Shown in pieces: positions 34,132 to 46,869 of a DNA stretch of 64,000 nt. Location: contig CAJWZC010000002.1 of NCBI GenBank assembly GCA_913049915.1, positions 35,318-99,317 of the forward strand, written 5' to 3'. Position numbers and translations under genes: made by a program. The notes below the pieces were generated by a model, which was given only the letters and a program-made list of their open reading frames with translations, was not told where the DNA came from and ran no database searches. This DNA comes from an uncultured Colwellia sp. GTDB lineage: Bacteria > Pseudomonadota > Gammaproteobacteria > Enterobacterales > Alteromonadaceae. Positions within the stretch are counted from its first letter, which is position 1. Every line of letters starts with the position of its first letter.

Positions 34132-34307
34132 ATGTATTCCTTTTTATTATCATTAATATTATTTATATTACAGAGACGATTTAACTAGAACAGGTTAGTT
34201 AAATCATGTCAACGATCTTCGTCAAATTACTACGCTAGCTAAATATTTATCCCAGAGTTTTAGTGCATTACTGGCTATAATATTTGTGAGGATTCAAACG
34301 AGAAGTA

Positions 34308-37300
34308 TCAATCAATATCAAATGAATAATAGACATCACTTGATTTTTCAATGCCACTCACGATTTCTAACCATAATCGATTAAGTAAATAGAGTCTTAC
34401 CGTTAATTCATTTACTGGCTCATATACGCCAACAGCATATTTTAAATAGACACGATTACCAATATAACCACTAATTGTTGCTTGTGTGGTATCGCCTTCG
34501 CCCTCAGTGTCTATGGCAATATTACTAATGAAGGGTAACTTCTCTAATTGATTAAATAAACCGACACTATTAGTGACTCCAAACCCAATCAGCATACTTG
34601 CTGCTGCGGTACTATTGCCGCCACCAGAATCTAAACCACGTCCTCTAGCTAAATAAGATAATATTTCAGGTCCCTCCATTACTGGTGTTGAGAACAATTG
34701 CATATCTAATTTATTGGCTAAGCCCGTTATTTGAAGTCCAACTTCAATATCTTCTGCTTTTATATGTCTACTTGCGCGCAAATTACAATAAGGGTTAATG
34801 ACTGGACCGTTAAATGTCAATTCACCTTTGTCGATAGTTAGCTTTTGTCCATAAGCTTGGTATGTACCCTTGTCTGATTGAATACTGCCGAAAAGTTGTA
34901 AAGGTTTTGTTTTATCCTGACTTACTTGTAATTGCCCAAATAAGTGACTTTCTAGTCCTTGTCCATTGATTTTAAATGCTTTTTTTATATTAACTCTCAC
35001 ATTGGTTTCAATATCAAAGCCAGATTTTTCTTTAAAAATTTCTTTACCTTGTTGATCAACAATAATGACATCATCACTGACAGTAATGCTACCTTCAGGA
35101 AATTTTTCAATATTATATGTACCACCGTTTACTTCGAGGATACCAGTGATTTTGAGTATTTTTTCTTTTAATGAAAAATTTAATGTTGGTGATATTTTCA
35201 CGACTAATTGTGGTGGAAATATCAGTGGTAGTTGCTGGGCGTTAAGATCTACATTGATAGTAATATCATCTTGCCAAGCAAGCTGACCAATGAGCGAAGC
35301 CGTATTATTTTTTATTTCAAAACTACCAAGTATTGTTGCTTGATTATTATCAATTATAATATTGGCACTAATTTTCTCAAGTTTATTCGGGTTTTGGTTC
35401 AGCAATAGCTCACCACTATCCAGCGCTAAATTACCGCTAATTAGAGGTTTTTTTAGCGTACCGTTAACTGTTAGTTTCGATGTTAGATTACCCCGTAAAT
35501 TAACTAGATTGCTAATTACGGCTTGAAACGGTTGTAAATCGAACTTATTAAGCTCTATTTCAGCTAAAATAGGAAAATCTTCCACAAGATTAATCTTTGA
35601 GTTAATGTTAATGAGTACTAAATCTTCAATATCATGTAACTGAAATTTACTTGTTAATTGCTTTTCGTTTAGGTTGAAAGAAAGCTTGCCTTGATGCCAC
35701 TGAGTAATTTGTTGCTCACTATAATCGTCATATACTTTTATGTTACCGGCTGAAAACAATAAATTAGCCCTTGCTGATATTGCTTGAGTAGGTGACCATA
35801 GCACCTTGACTTCACCTGAAACCTTACTCTTTAGTTGTATTTCCTTAGGTAACATCAACTCATCTATTAATGATAAATCGACATCTAATGCTAAGGTTAA
35901 ATCACCAGATTCGCCAAGGCGGGTATCAAAAGGTAAACAGAGTCCAAAGCCTTTTCCTTGCCAACAGTGTTTATCGATTAAAACTTGTTGTTTATCACCA
36001 TCAAAATTTATAGAAAAAATGTCTTCATTACGCCAAGTTTCTTGTTGATAAGTTAAGGCTGCATGTTCAATAGTCCCTTGCCAACGGTTTAATACTTCAT
36101 GCCATTGACCGGATAACTTTAATTTTCCTGCAAGTTCACCTTGCCAATCAAGGAGTAATTGTTGCTTATAAATATCACCCGACATATGGAGCGCTATATC
36201 ATCAATACTCTTTATGAAACTTTTGCCTGTTATCTCCAAAAATTTATTCTTTATAGATAATTGAGTTTTATGATGATTAAAGGGTTGATAAATTGTGTCT
36301 ATTTTTAATAGTGGACTATAAAATTGCTGCCAATGAATATTATTTAGCTTGGTATTAACGGTAATAACGGGATCTTTTATATCACCTTCTACTGTAAAGT
36401 CGCTGGTGATAGAGCCACTTGCTTGATGATACCAATGAGAAATATCAGCAATAAATAGCTCGCCGTTAACATGCCAGTTATCACCGTTAAGTGTTTGCAG
36501 TGTTAATTGGTTCTTATCATAGGCTATTAATAACTGACCTTGCGTTAGCTCACCTGATGAAAAGTATCCGGATTGATTTAAGGCTATATCACCTTGAATG
36601 AGTAGTGCCGAATCATTAATACTGCCAGAAATATCAGTATCATTCACAGAGAGAGACCAATGCGACTCTGACCAATTACCCGTACTAGAAATTTTCCCTA
36701 GCACTCGGCCATTGATAACGTCAGGCAATATTGTTTCAAGAACGTTAGCCTGCGCTTCGGATTTTATGCCTTTGTTATTTTGAATGGTGAGATTAGTCTT
36801 TATGTCTGTATTGACCGGAAAAAATAACGCTTTAAGATTAATCTTTGGTAAAGTAAATCCTGAAGAATCAGCAAATAACTGCCAACTTGTTTGTTCTGAT
36901 TGAAAATCAATATTGCCATGTATGTTCAATTGACTGTCAGAGCTTTTCTCAGTCAATACTAATTTATTAATCGTTATTAATCCTTGCTGGTGTTTAGCTG
37001 TAAAGTTTACTTGGGCATTTTTATAACCGTAGCTATTGATAAGGCTACTTACATTCATTGTTTGCTGAATTAAATCACCGTTGATGTCTACGGAGAGTGA
37101 TGAAGGCTCTCCGTATTGTGCTAAAGATGATGGCAGTGGTAATTTATTGGCTGATAATTGTAAGCTAAAAGGTAATTTAGGGTTCGTTAAGTCCACTTCT
37201 ACTTGGCTACTTAAAACGACGCTACCACTACTAATAACATTCACACTTAATTCATCAAAGCCACCATTGAGTGATATATCTATTGCTGTGTTATCTGCTT

Positions 37301-38225
37301 TAGACCAACCTGATATTTTGTGTAGTTGCGCCGCTAATGTAGCATTTATTTTATAAGGCGGAATAAGTTGGCTGTTTAGCGTTACATGGTTTATTGCATA
37401 GTCTGGTGTTGAGGTTTGAAAGTTCGTTATATTAATCATACTTTTTACCCAAGTACCACTTAGATAACTTTCTTGATAGGACCATTTTTCATTATTTTTT
37501 AGTGCGCTATTTATGTTTGTTTCATGATCGATAATGCGTAATTCATCAATAAATAATTGTTGAATTTTTAACGATATAGGTAAATAGATTTCAGGTAGCG
37601 AACTAAAAATAGTAGGCTCTGTATCTGCGGTATCTTTTACACTGTTTTTTACTTTAGTGCTTTGACTGTTGTTGCTATTTTCTAGTGCTATGGTTAACTT
37701 GCTAGCATTAGGATGCAATATGCTAAATTGACTAGTCTTAATTGCGACTTGAGCGGTAAATTGTTCAATATCTAGCACCGTTTGATTAATCATCAAATGA
37801 CTTTTTGTAAAATCTATTGCTTGCGCCTCAATAGCAAAGGGCATAACAAACAAACTAGCGTCATTTTCTGTTCCAGTTGTCTCTTCGGAATTTACCTCGG
37901 TACTATTATCAGCATAAGTTAATGAAAAACTACTGGCTTTCAATGCATCAATACATAACGTTCTGCGCCAGCTGCAAGAAAAATCAATATAGGCGCTTAA
38001 ATCGGTAATACTAAGCTCAAGATTGTCTAAGCTAAGATTAAATGAATGTAGTTCAATATCTCTAATTAATGTACCGGCCTTATAGTCCACACGAATGCCG
38101 TCAATGTTGTTCAGTAAACTAACCGTTAATCTTGTACCTCCTGGGGTGGTCACTAAAATAGTAAGTAAGCAAAGCAATAGGGTTAACCACTTTATTATTT
38201 TAAAACTTACTCCTCGCCAGATCAC
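34308..38225 (-). CDS. tamB: TamB, inner-membrane component of the translocation and assembly module
   Basis: The protein is 1305 residues, close to the family's usual 1250-1300. One N-terminal membrane segment (IIKWLTLLLCLLTILVTT) anchors a long periplasmic beta-helical body, and the C-terminal DUF490/TamB domain is recognised by LLNQNPNKL, GIRLYGKL-like strands, RASRHIKAEDIEVGLQITG, then LSYLARGRGLDSGGGN, AAASMLIGFG and the terminal VRLYLLNRLWLEIVSG. TamB bridges inner and outer membranes, moving phospholipids and helping TamA insert outer-membrane proteins. It overlaps tamA by 4 bases (ATGA type), so the pair is translated together. Confidence 0.95.
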   Translation of the reverse strand: MIWRGVSFKIIKWLTLLLCLLTILVTTPGGTRLTVSLLNNIDGIRVDYKAGTLIRDIELHSFNLSLDNLELSITDLSAYIDFSCSWRRTLCIDALKASSFSLTYADNSTEVNSEETTGTENDASLFVMPFAIEAQAIDFTKSHLMINQTVLDIEQFTAQVAIKTSQFSILHPNASKLTIALENSNNSQSTKVKNSVKDTADTEPTIFSSLPEIYLPISLKIQQLFIDELRIIDHETNINSALKNNEKWSYQESYLSGTWVKSMINITNFQTSTPDYAINHVTLNSQLIPPYKINATLAAQLHKISGWSKADNTAIDISLNGGFDELSVNVISSGSVVLSSQVEVDLTNPKLPFSLQLSANKLPLPSSLAQYGEPSSLSVDINGDLIQQTMNVSSLINSYGYKNAQVNFTAKHQQGLITINKLVLTEKSSDSQLNIHGNIDFQSEQTSWQLFADSSGFTLPKINLKALFFPVNTDIKTNLTIQNNKGIKSEAQANVLETILPDVINGRVLGKISSTGNWSESHWSLSVNDTDISGSINDSALLIQGDIALNQSGYFSSGELTQGQLLIAYDKNQLTLQTLNGDNWHVNGELFIADISHWYHQASGSITSDFTVEGDIKDPVITVNTKLNNIHWQQFYSPLLKIDTIYQPFNHHKTQLSIKNKFLEITGKSFIKSIDDIALHMSGDIYKQQLLLDWQGELAGKLKLSGQWHEVLNRWQGTIEHAALTYQQETWRNEDIFSINFDGDKQQVLIDKHCWQGKGFGLCLPFDTRLGESGDLTLALDVDLSLIDELMLPKEIQLKSKVSGEVKVLWSPTQAISARANLLFSAGNIKVYDDYSEQQITQWHQGKLSFNLNEKQLTSKFQLHDIEDLVLININSKINLVEDFPILAEIELNKFDLQPFQAVISNLVNLRGNLTSKLTVNGTLKKPLISGNLALDSGELLLNQNPNKLEKISANIIIDNNQATILGSFEIKNNTASLIGQLAWQDDITINVDLNAQQLPLIFPPQLVVKISPTLNFSLKEKILKITGILEVNGGTYNIEKFPEGSITVSDDVIIVDQQGKEIFKEKSGFDIETNVRVNIKKAFKINGQGLESHLFGQLQVSQDKTKPLQLFGSIQSDKGTYQAYGQKLTIDKGELTFNGPVINPYCNLRASRHIKAEDIEVGLQITGLANKLDMQLFSTPVMEGPEILSYLARGRGLDSGGGNSTAAASMLIGFGVTNSVGLFNQLEKLPFISNIAIDTEGEGDTTQATISGYIGNRVYLKYAVGVYEPVNELTVRLYLLNRLWLEIVSGIEKSSDVYYSFDID

Positions 38226-40057
38226 AGTTCAGCGCCTAAGTTGATATGAAGTCGCCAACCATTTTTTTGGTTATCATGATCATTAATGCCATAAGCAGCA
38301 TCAAATTTTATCGCGCCTACAGGCGATAGATAGTGTAAACCTGTGCCAAACGAATACACTGGCTCAAATTCGCCTTTATTGGCGGCACTACCTCCATCAG
38401 AAAACAAAGCAATTCGCCATTTATTATTCAGGTAATATTGATATTCTATACTTGCCACCATTAGTCGAGTACTACCGACAACAATAGGAACTGCTTGTTC
38501 AAGGTTGGAAGATGAGGGGATTGTCGAACCTATAGATTGATATGAAAAGCCCCTAATACTTTGATCACCACCAGCATAAAAACGTAAGGACGGTGCTAAT
38601 TCAGCATCTCTATCGACATAAATAGCCCCTAGTTCTGCACGTGCAACCAATCGATGGTTAGCGGCTAAGGTGGTAATATAATTCCATCGGCCATGTAAGC
38701 GAAAAAAACTATTATCTGAACCTACTTTTAAATGAGCTCCTTCAATATTATACATTTGGCGAAAGCCTTCACTTGGATCTAATGACGGACCTGAGCGAAT
38801 TGTTTTTGACCATGTAATACCTGGAATAAGATAACTTGCTGCATCTAACTCGGACCAATCAATATTCGGAGTATTTTCATCAAGTTCATACTTCCATACC
38901 TCTTTATGATAGCGAATATAGAGTTGTCTTTGCCAATTATTGTTACTTACCAACCGACCAACTTGAGTTGAATAAAATTTAGTTTTTAGGTCTGCATAGT
39001 CTTCAGTTTCAATGTTGATTTGAAATTGTAGTAAATCACGGTTTGGGTGACTTAGCGGAATACTATAAATGAATTTACCTGTTGGATTTAAGGGAGAATA
39101 TTCAAATTTAGTTTCTTGAAAGTGTCCATACTTATTAATTAAAGGAGTACGCCAAGCCGCGGAAAGACGAATTTTGGTATTGGTGGCGTAACCAACACCA
39201 AAATCAAATTGATGGCTTTTAGCGGACGTTAGTGAAACATTAATCGGAATAGTAAATTTATGATGAATTTCATCTTCAATTTTGTCACCTGATACAGCGA
39301 TGATGCTACTAAAATACTGAGTAGATTGCAGTTGATGTTGTAGTTGGTGAAAAGCAGTAGTGCTGTAATATTCGTTTGGTTGAAAGGGTATTAAGCTTGA
39401 TAATAACTCAGATTCCAGATCAAAATCATTAAAGGTAACGTCACCAAATTGATAGCGTGGTCCACTTTTATAACGCAAGGTAATATCAGCGTAATGATAT
39501 TTTTTTTTAATCACTATTTTATTATCCGTTAATTCACCATTGAAATAACCACGCTGTAAAGCTAACGAAAGTAAATCTGCTTTTAAAACTTCGTAATTGC
39601 CATGGTGAAGCTGCTCGCCTTGTTTAATTAGATGATTTTTAAGTAATGCTTGAAAAGCTGGATCTTGACTCGCTTCACCATCAACGACAATAATCACTTT
39701 ATCCAAAAAAGTAGGGGAGTTTAACGTTATATTAAGTTTAAGTTGCCACGGATCCTGACTTATTTTTCTAGTAATACTCGTGTTAGTAATAGCTTGGCCT
39801 TTATTAATTTTCATAATAATTTTTGCTTGATAATAGCCTAATGCTTGCAGTGCCTGCTCGGTATTATCTTTGGCGCTATAAATAAAAGCAGAACGCTCTA
39901 AGTCTGTATTGGGTAATTTACCTAAATGAGAGAAAACATTGTTATAAACAATGTTTGGCAGTTGATCGTTGAGTTCGACAACTAAATTATTTGCGTAAAC
40001 CGAGTGACTTAATATAAAAATAATAAAGCCACTTACGAATATTCTAAAAGAAAACAC
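38222..40057 (-). CDS. tamA: TamA, outer-membrane BamA-like component
   Basis: The protein has 611 residues, near the usual 577-600. A signal peptide (1-22, ending VYA) is followed by three POTRA-type repeats (LGYYQAKI, RGYFNGELT, GPRYQFGDVTF) and a 16-stranded Bac_surface_Ag barrel with FGVGYATNTKIRLSAAW, the conserved GGDQSIRGFSYQSIG loop, and a C-terminal aromatic strand (WRLHINLGAEL). It inserts autotransporters and other outer-membrane proteins with TamB. A CAAA repeat tract lies 57 bases upstream of the start. Confidence 0.95.
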   Translation of the reverse strand: MFSFRIFVSGFIIFILSHSVYANNLVVELNDQLPNIVYNNVFSHLGKLPNTDLERSAFIYSAKDNTEQALQALGYYQAKIIMKINKGQAITNTSITRKISQDPWQLKLNITLNSPTFLDKVIIVVDGEASQDPAFQALLKNHLIKQGEQLHHGNYEVLKADLLSLALQRGYFNGELTDNKIVIKKKYHYADITLRYKSGPRYQFGDVTFNDFDLESELLSSLIPFQPNEYYSTTAFHQLQHQLQSTQYFSSIIAVSGDKIEDEIHHKFTIPINVSLTSAKSHQFDFGVGYATNTKIRLSAAWRTPLINKYGHFQETKFEYSPLNPTGKFIYSIPLSHPNRDLLQFQINIETEDYADLKTKFYSTQVGRLVSNNNWQRQLYIRYHKEVWKYELDENTPNIDWSELDAASYLIPGITWSKTIRSGPSLDPSEGFRQMYNIEGAHLKVGSDNSFFRLHGRWNYITTLAANHRLVARAELGAIYVDRDAELAPSLRFYAGGDQSIRGFSYQSIGSTIPSSSNLEQAVPIVVGSTRLMVASIEYQYYLNNKWRIALFSDGGSAANKGEFEPVYSFGTGLHYLSPVGAIKFDAAYGINDHDNQKNGWRLHINLGAEL

Positions 40058-40113
40058 TATACGCTAAGCCAATAATAAGTGGATATAATAGTTCTAATGG
40101 GGCGAGCCTTATG

Positions 40114-40136
40114 CAAACAAACAAACAAACAAACAA
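40114..40136. repeat. CAAA tetranucleotide repeat upstream of tamA
   Basis: Five CAAA units and a partial CAA run from 40114 to 40136, between 57 and 79 bases upstream of the tamA start. Tetranucleotide tracts of this kind can change length by slipped-strand pairing, and one in a promoter could alter expression. Whether this one varies cannot be told from a single sequence. Confidence 0.85.
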
Positions 40137-40691
40137 TTAATTAACTACATTTTGACTTATTATCGCATGAATACAAATATAAAAGTGATATAGGTCAAGG
40201 AATTTAATTACATAGCTGTCGACCATACAATTAAGGTTCTAATGATAAAACGGACTTATAAATGTTAGAAAACTACGGTGTCAAAATAATTTTCATTCCC
40301 AATGAATCTATTGATACATTTTAGTTGTACTCTAGCTAGTAGCTCTTTAGCAGGCTATAACTAACGAAAGTAGATGTTAAAATTGTAATATAATTTGGTC
40401 GAGTAAATGACAAATGAATAATATATTTAACGAACTAGTGAATATTTAAACTGTTTTAGATTAATTATATATAAAATCAAACTGTTAGCTCTAATTAATT
40501 TGGTTTCATCGAGTAATTGTATAATAATAATCCTCAAGGTAAATAGCTGGTTAGATTGTATCGTTTTAGATTTTTATTGTTAGCAACAGTGAGAAACATT
40601 GTGCAGTAATTAGTCACACTAATGATGAAAAGTAAACAAATTTTATTTTTATTTTTATTACAGGGATAAGGTAAGCTCTCAGGGACGTCGT
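40137..40691. other. Intergenic, nothing recognised
   Basis: AT-rich space upstream of tamA (minus) and the broken sensor kinase (plus). No frame of note. The divergent promoters should be here. Confidence 0.45.
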
Positions 40692-43313
<2,622 letters not shown>

Positions 43314-43477
43314 CGTTAACTTAGGTTAGGTCGCTACAGCGAGATAACAAGGTTAACGCTGCAGTAGAATTTTTAATGATATTTTGTATTGTTTTAATGG
43401 AGCCAAGATCGAATTGGTATATTACTCTTTTGACTCCATTTAGTCGTTATTTAAAAAGCTAACTGAGTTGTTGCCTA

Positions 43478-43726
43478 TTAACGATAAAACGCTTCAACAG
43501 TACCTTTTATTTTCATCATTAAAGGTTGTCCGCGACGGTCTAATGCTTTTTTAGACGGTACTTTTACCCAGCCTTCACTAATGCAATACTCTTCAACATC
43601 GAAACGCTCTTTACTGTTGAGAAAAATCCCAATTTCGTGTTCGAATACTTCTGCTACATGATATGGGCTGCGGGAATCACCCGAAAGACGATCGGGTAAA
43701 GTTGGTTGTGGTTTAGTGTCACTCAT
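43478..43726 (-). CDS. DUF3297 small conserved protein
   Basis: This 82-residue protein is nearly identical in layout to the DUF3297 family: LPDRLSGDSRSPYHVAEVFE, then GIFLNSKERFDVEEYC, SEGWVKVPSKKALDRRG and KGTVEAFYR. It is cytoplasmic, with no catalytic motif; the function of the family is unknown. The gene is solitary on the minus strand after the kinase remnant. Confidence 0.9.
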   Translation of the reverse strand: MSDTKPQPTLPDRLSGDSRSPYHVAEVFEHEIGIFLNSKERFDVEEYCISEGWVKVPSKKALDRRGQPLMMKIKGTVEAFYR

Positions 43727-44398
43727 GTTGCTGACCTGTTGTAAATAAAAAGTGCGCTATTGTAGGCAATATAGGGCTAGCGCTCAATAGCTATAGTAAT
43801 AAATGTTAATCTCTATACGTATTATCATAGATTAATTGAGCTAATTGTTGAAAAATTTATCACGTACGATTATTTTTATTTGTAGGAAATCAATAATGCA
43901 TGTCTAGAATAAATGATGGAAAGCTAATTATTATATCGCTTTCTTATCAAAAAAAAGCCCTTTAACGGCTATATCTAGTTTATTTAAGTCCATCAACATG
44001 GCACTGTATTCTAAATGTCCCATCTACTTTTACTCGTTAGCATATCGCGCGGATTCTAGACTCGATAGCCTTTCGCAAAACCGATGAGATATTAACCATC
44101 AATTAACAGTAATTTTGTTCCCATAATTAATGCCATGTAGACTTTTTTATCGTGTTTATCCTCTCAATTATATTTTATAACTTAAGAACTAATATCCTAC
44201 TTTTTATAATTAGTGTCACTCAGCCATATACGCCAAAGTAATTTAAGTGATACGAATAAAAGGATTTATAGATTCACTAGTTGAATTAGGCACTTAATAA
44301 ACAAGGTTTATAACCGCACAGTATTAATGATATATATTTCAACGTTGTTATTAAGGGTAGAGCAAATTTTGTCTAATGAATACCTGTGGGCTTTGCCT
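43727..44398. other. Intergenic, nothing firm
   Basis: AT-rich. A short minus-strand frame around 43925-44025 (MGHLEYSAMLMDLNKLDI, about 30 codons) has no family I recognise. No repeat or known site was found. Confidence 0.4.
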
Positions 44399-44595
44399 AT
44401 GCATCAAATAGAAAACTGTAATTGTAGTCACTGGTTTGGGTACTAATTTTGGGTTATCCCAATAGCAAATGTGGTAGCTGTGAAGCTATTATGACTATAT
44501 AGCCAAAAGCTATTTAACAAGATGATGGTTCTTTGTTTATAGACAATGCCGTAAATGAAGCACAATTAACTGCAATCGCTAGCATAACTTCATAA
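44399..44595 (+). pseudogene. Fragment of a DUF1326 gene
   Basis: Three reading-frame pieces line up with DUF1326: MHQIENCNCSHWFG (the ENCNC opening motif), then after a frame change NSKCGSCEAIMTI (the GxCxA motif), then QDDGSLFIDNAVNEAQLTAI (the IDxxAxExQ motif). At least two stops (TAG in the middle, TAA before QDD) and a frameshift break it, and the C-terminal half is missing. DUF1326 proteins are uncharacterised. Assignment rests on these short motifs only. Confidence 0.45.
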
Positions 44596-44698
44596 CAAGG
44601 CAAGGTATGCTAGTTGAAGTACAGCATTAACTTTTACTAAATGTTAAGGCCCTATCTTATGTGATACCTGATGAGAAAACACTGTCACTTGTAAAAAA

Positions 44699-44741
44699 TC
44701 ACCTACATATAATTATCCTAAAGATAGTTATATGTAGGTGA
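44699..44741. repeat. Long hairpin, 19-bp arms, 5-base loop
   Basis: TCACCTACATATAATTATC (44699-44717) faces its near-perfect reverse complement at 44723-44741, with one mismatch that is a G-U pair in RNA. There is no T-run next to it. It lies between the DUF1326 remnant and the small gene at 44979, in an otherwise empty stretch. Confidence 0.85.
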
Positions 44742-44978
44742 TGACTATATAGGAACAATATCGGTGTTGAAAATAAACTGTTATGACTTGGTTTTTGATT
44801 ATCAAGATACTTTTGCTGTCTAAGCTATCTATTGTAATGATATACCGAGATGTTTCGCTATAATATAAGCTATATTTTCTGATAATTACTGTAGAAATCT
44901 ATCAATATAGTGTTTGTACTCATTTTTACCTAAAATAATGGTATAGTCTGATAAATAATCTAATAAAGCGGAGTAGAA

Positions 44979-45161
44979 ATGCGGATCAAATTAACCCAAG
45001 ACCTAGTATGTGGACCTGACACTTTTTTAATTGGTGAGGAATACGAGGCCGTATTAATATTACCTCGTTCAACAACGGTAGAGTTTGTTGCTAATTCAGG
45101 AAGAAAAATTAGAGCATTTAGTTATGAATACGTAAAAGTAACTTCTGAATCTATCACTTAG
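44979..45161 (+). CDS. Small unrecognised protein (60 residues)
   Basis: The ATG follows GGAG at good spacing (GGAGTAGAA) and the gene ends before a strong terminator at 45250, which supports a real small gene. The sequence, with DTFLIGEEYEAVLI and SGRKIRAFSYEYVKV, alternates charged and aliphatic residues like a small beta-barrel (SH3- or KOW-like) domain. No membrane segment or signal peptide. I do not recognise the family. Confidence 0.65.
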   Translation: MRIKLTQDLVCGPDTFLIGEEYEAVLILPRSTTVEFVANSGRKIRAFSYEYVKVTSESIT

Positions 45162-45249
45162 TCAAATAAGTTTATGACCGTTACCATTAAGTCTACATTT
45201 TGATAATGAAACTTACTTACTAACGACTCAACAACTTAATTGAAAAATT

Positions 45250-45297
45250 AAACGTACAAAATTATCTAATGGATCGCTTTGTACGTTTATTTTTTTC
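45250..45297 (+). terminator. Rho-independent terminator after the 60-residue gene
   Basis: AAACGTACAAA (45250-45260) is a perfect match to TTTGTACGTTT (45278-45288), and a T-run follows (45290-45296). It lies about 90 bases downstream of the small gene. Confidence 0.85.
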
Positions 45298-45390
45298 GGT
45301 TATTAATACAGCACCTTTTTGTCGATTAAGAACGTAGAATTCTCGTTATAAAACATGTAAAAATTATAGAGATATTGTACTGTTTTTATA

Positions 45391-46080
45391 TGAAAAAAAT
45401 TTACTTGTTAGCTATGGATAATAAAATAAAGGAAAAATCTAAATTTACCATTGTCAATGTTAATGATGTAAATACCAGGGAGTATGCTATACCTGAAAGT
45501 ATCTGGTTATGTATCCTTTGCTAGATCATTTTTAAAACATTTGTATTGTTCTCTACGTAGAGAAAAAGTGTGTTCCATATTTCAGTTGATCTGTAATTAA
45601 CGATCATTTACTCACTGAATAATTAAGATGACCTTTTAATCAAGTAAATAATAATGCCTCTAAATCACTAACAGAAACTATTCTGTATGGTTTAATGTTA
45701 ACTTTAAGACATTTCTCATTGCCTCACTTCATCATGTCTCAATAGATATTTTAGACAGCAAAAAAAAGTTCATTCGGTTAAAAGAATATTTAGACCTCTA
45801 TCTAGAGGAAGATATATCGTTAAAAAACTGTCTATGATCGCTGGCCTAAGTAAATATTACTTTATCCGATAATTTAAAGAATATTTTATTTAGCTCCTTA
45901 TTGTTACCAAATACAGGGAGATTAAAAAAAGCTAAAACATACCTTAAAGCTAGCGTAAAGCTCGTTATTTTTGTAACTAACTGTGGTTTTCATTATTCGA
46001 GTCATTTCAATAAACACCTATATAAAACGCTAGGTATTACGGCAAGTAAGTTTCAAAACAGGAAATTTTGTACAAGAACT
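45391..46080 (+). pseudogene. Decayed AraC-family transcription regulator
   Basis: The first open piece (ATG 45391, MKKIYLLAMDNKIKEKSKF) resembles the start of a GlxA-like regulator but stops after 44 codons. Further on, with a frameshift, RLKEYLDLYLEEDISLKK and LSMIAGLSKYYFI match the first AraC helix-turn-helix (one stop in place of the Arg of FSR), and from 45910 GRLKKAKTYLKASVKLVIFV with NCGFHYSSHFNKHLYKTLGI and TASKF matches the second. This last piece is open into azlC, but azlC has its own start at 46129. Nonsense codons and frame changes make the regulator broken. It probably controlled the azlCD operon directly downstream. Confidence 0.7.
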
Positions 46081-46128
46081 AATAACGGTTACCCTTTACA
46101 ATCGTTAAACAAATTGAAGGAATGTTAT

Positions 46129-46869
46129 ATGCCAAGTAGAACTGTTGTCGTGACAGAGTCCGTCTCACGCGATATTAAAATAATGAATAGGGGGGTTCTC
46201 GATATTTTCCCTCTTGCACTCGCTACGGTACCTTGGGGAGTACTTTGTGGTTCATTAGCAATAACGGTAGGCCTCACGCCTTTACAAGCTCAGTTAATGT
46301 CTTTGTTAATATTTGCTGGCGCAGCACAATTAGCTTCACTGACTATTATGGGCTCTGTCGGTTCTTTATCTTCAATGTTTTCTTCAACATTTGTTATCAG
46401 TTCCCGGCATTTACTTTATTCAGCAGTATTTAGAGAACACGTTAGCAAAAGCTCTTTAAGTCTACGTTGCAGTATCGCCTTTTTTCTAACAGATGAAATG
46501 TTCGCAGTAACATGTGCTTATATGGCAAAACATAAAAGCTTTAGTGCGGTTTACGCGCTAAGCTCCGGCATTACATTTTACCTTATCTGGAATATTTCAA
46601 CCTTTGCAGGCATCGTTACGGGTCAGTACATTCCTAATTTAGAGCACTTAGGACTTGAGTTTGCCATTGCGGCGACATTCATTGCCATAGTTATCCCAAG
46701 TATTAACAATAGATCTACTTTAGTATCTGTTGTTACCAGTGGTTTAAGTGCCATTATACTTTCAATATTTATAGAAGAGTATGCGCTGATTGTCGCAACT
46801 TTTATTGGTATGTTTTGTGGTTACTTAACTAATGATAACTATCAAAAGAAGGAAAAAATTAATGAATAA
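46129..46869 (+). CDS. azlC: AzlC-family branched-chain amino-acid exporter subunit
   Basis: The protein has 246 residues, the usual family length, from ATG 46129, which follows GAAGGA at good spacing; a longer open frame runs upstream into the AraC remnant and is not part of this gene. It has about six membrane segments (IFPLALATVPWGVLCGSLA, LMSLLIFAGAAQLAS, FSSTFVISSRHLLYS, FYLIWNISTFAGIV). The AzlC signature FAGAAQLA is present. Together with AzlD it exports branched-chain amino acids or analogues. Confidence 0.9.
   Translation: MPSRTVVVTESVSRDIKIMNRGVLDIFPLALATVPWGVLCGSLAITVGLTPLQAQLMSLLIFAGAAQLASLTIMGSVGSLSSMFSSTFVISSRHLLYSAVFREHVSKSSLSLRCSIAFFLTDEMFAVTCAYMAKHKSFSAVYALSSGITFYLIWNISTFAGIVTGQYIPNLEHLGLEFAIAATFIAIVIPSINNRSTLVSVVTSGLSAIILSIFIEEYALIVATFIGMFCGYLTNDNYQKKEKINE

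Noticed and set aside
35065..37356. Plus-strand frames inside tamB (for example 35065-35286 and 37081-37356)
   Set aside because: They are antisense to an intact, family-length gene and show no independent signals.
45901..46869. Single long azlC gene starting at 45901
   Set aside because: The first 75 residues match an AraC helix-turn-helix, while azlC has an ATG with a good ribosome binding site at 46129 and family-typical length from there.
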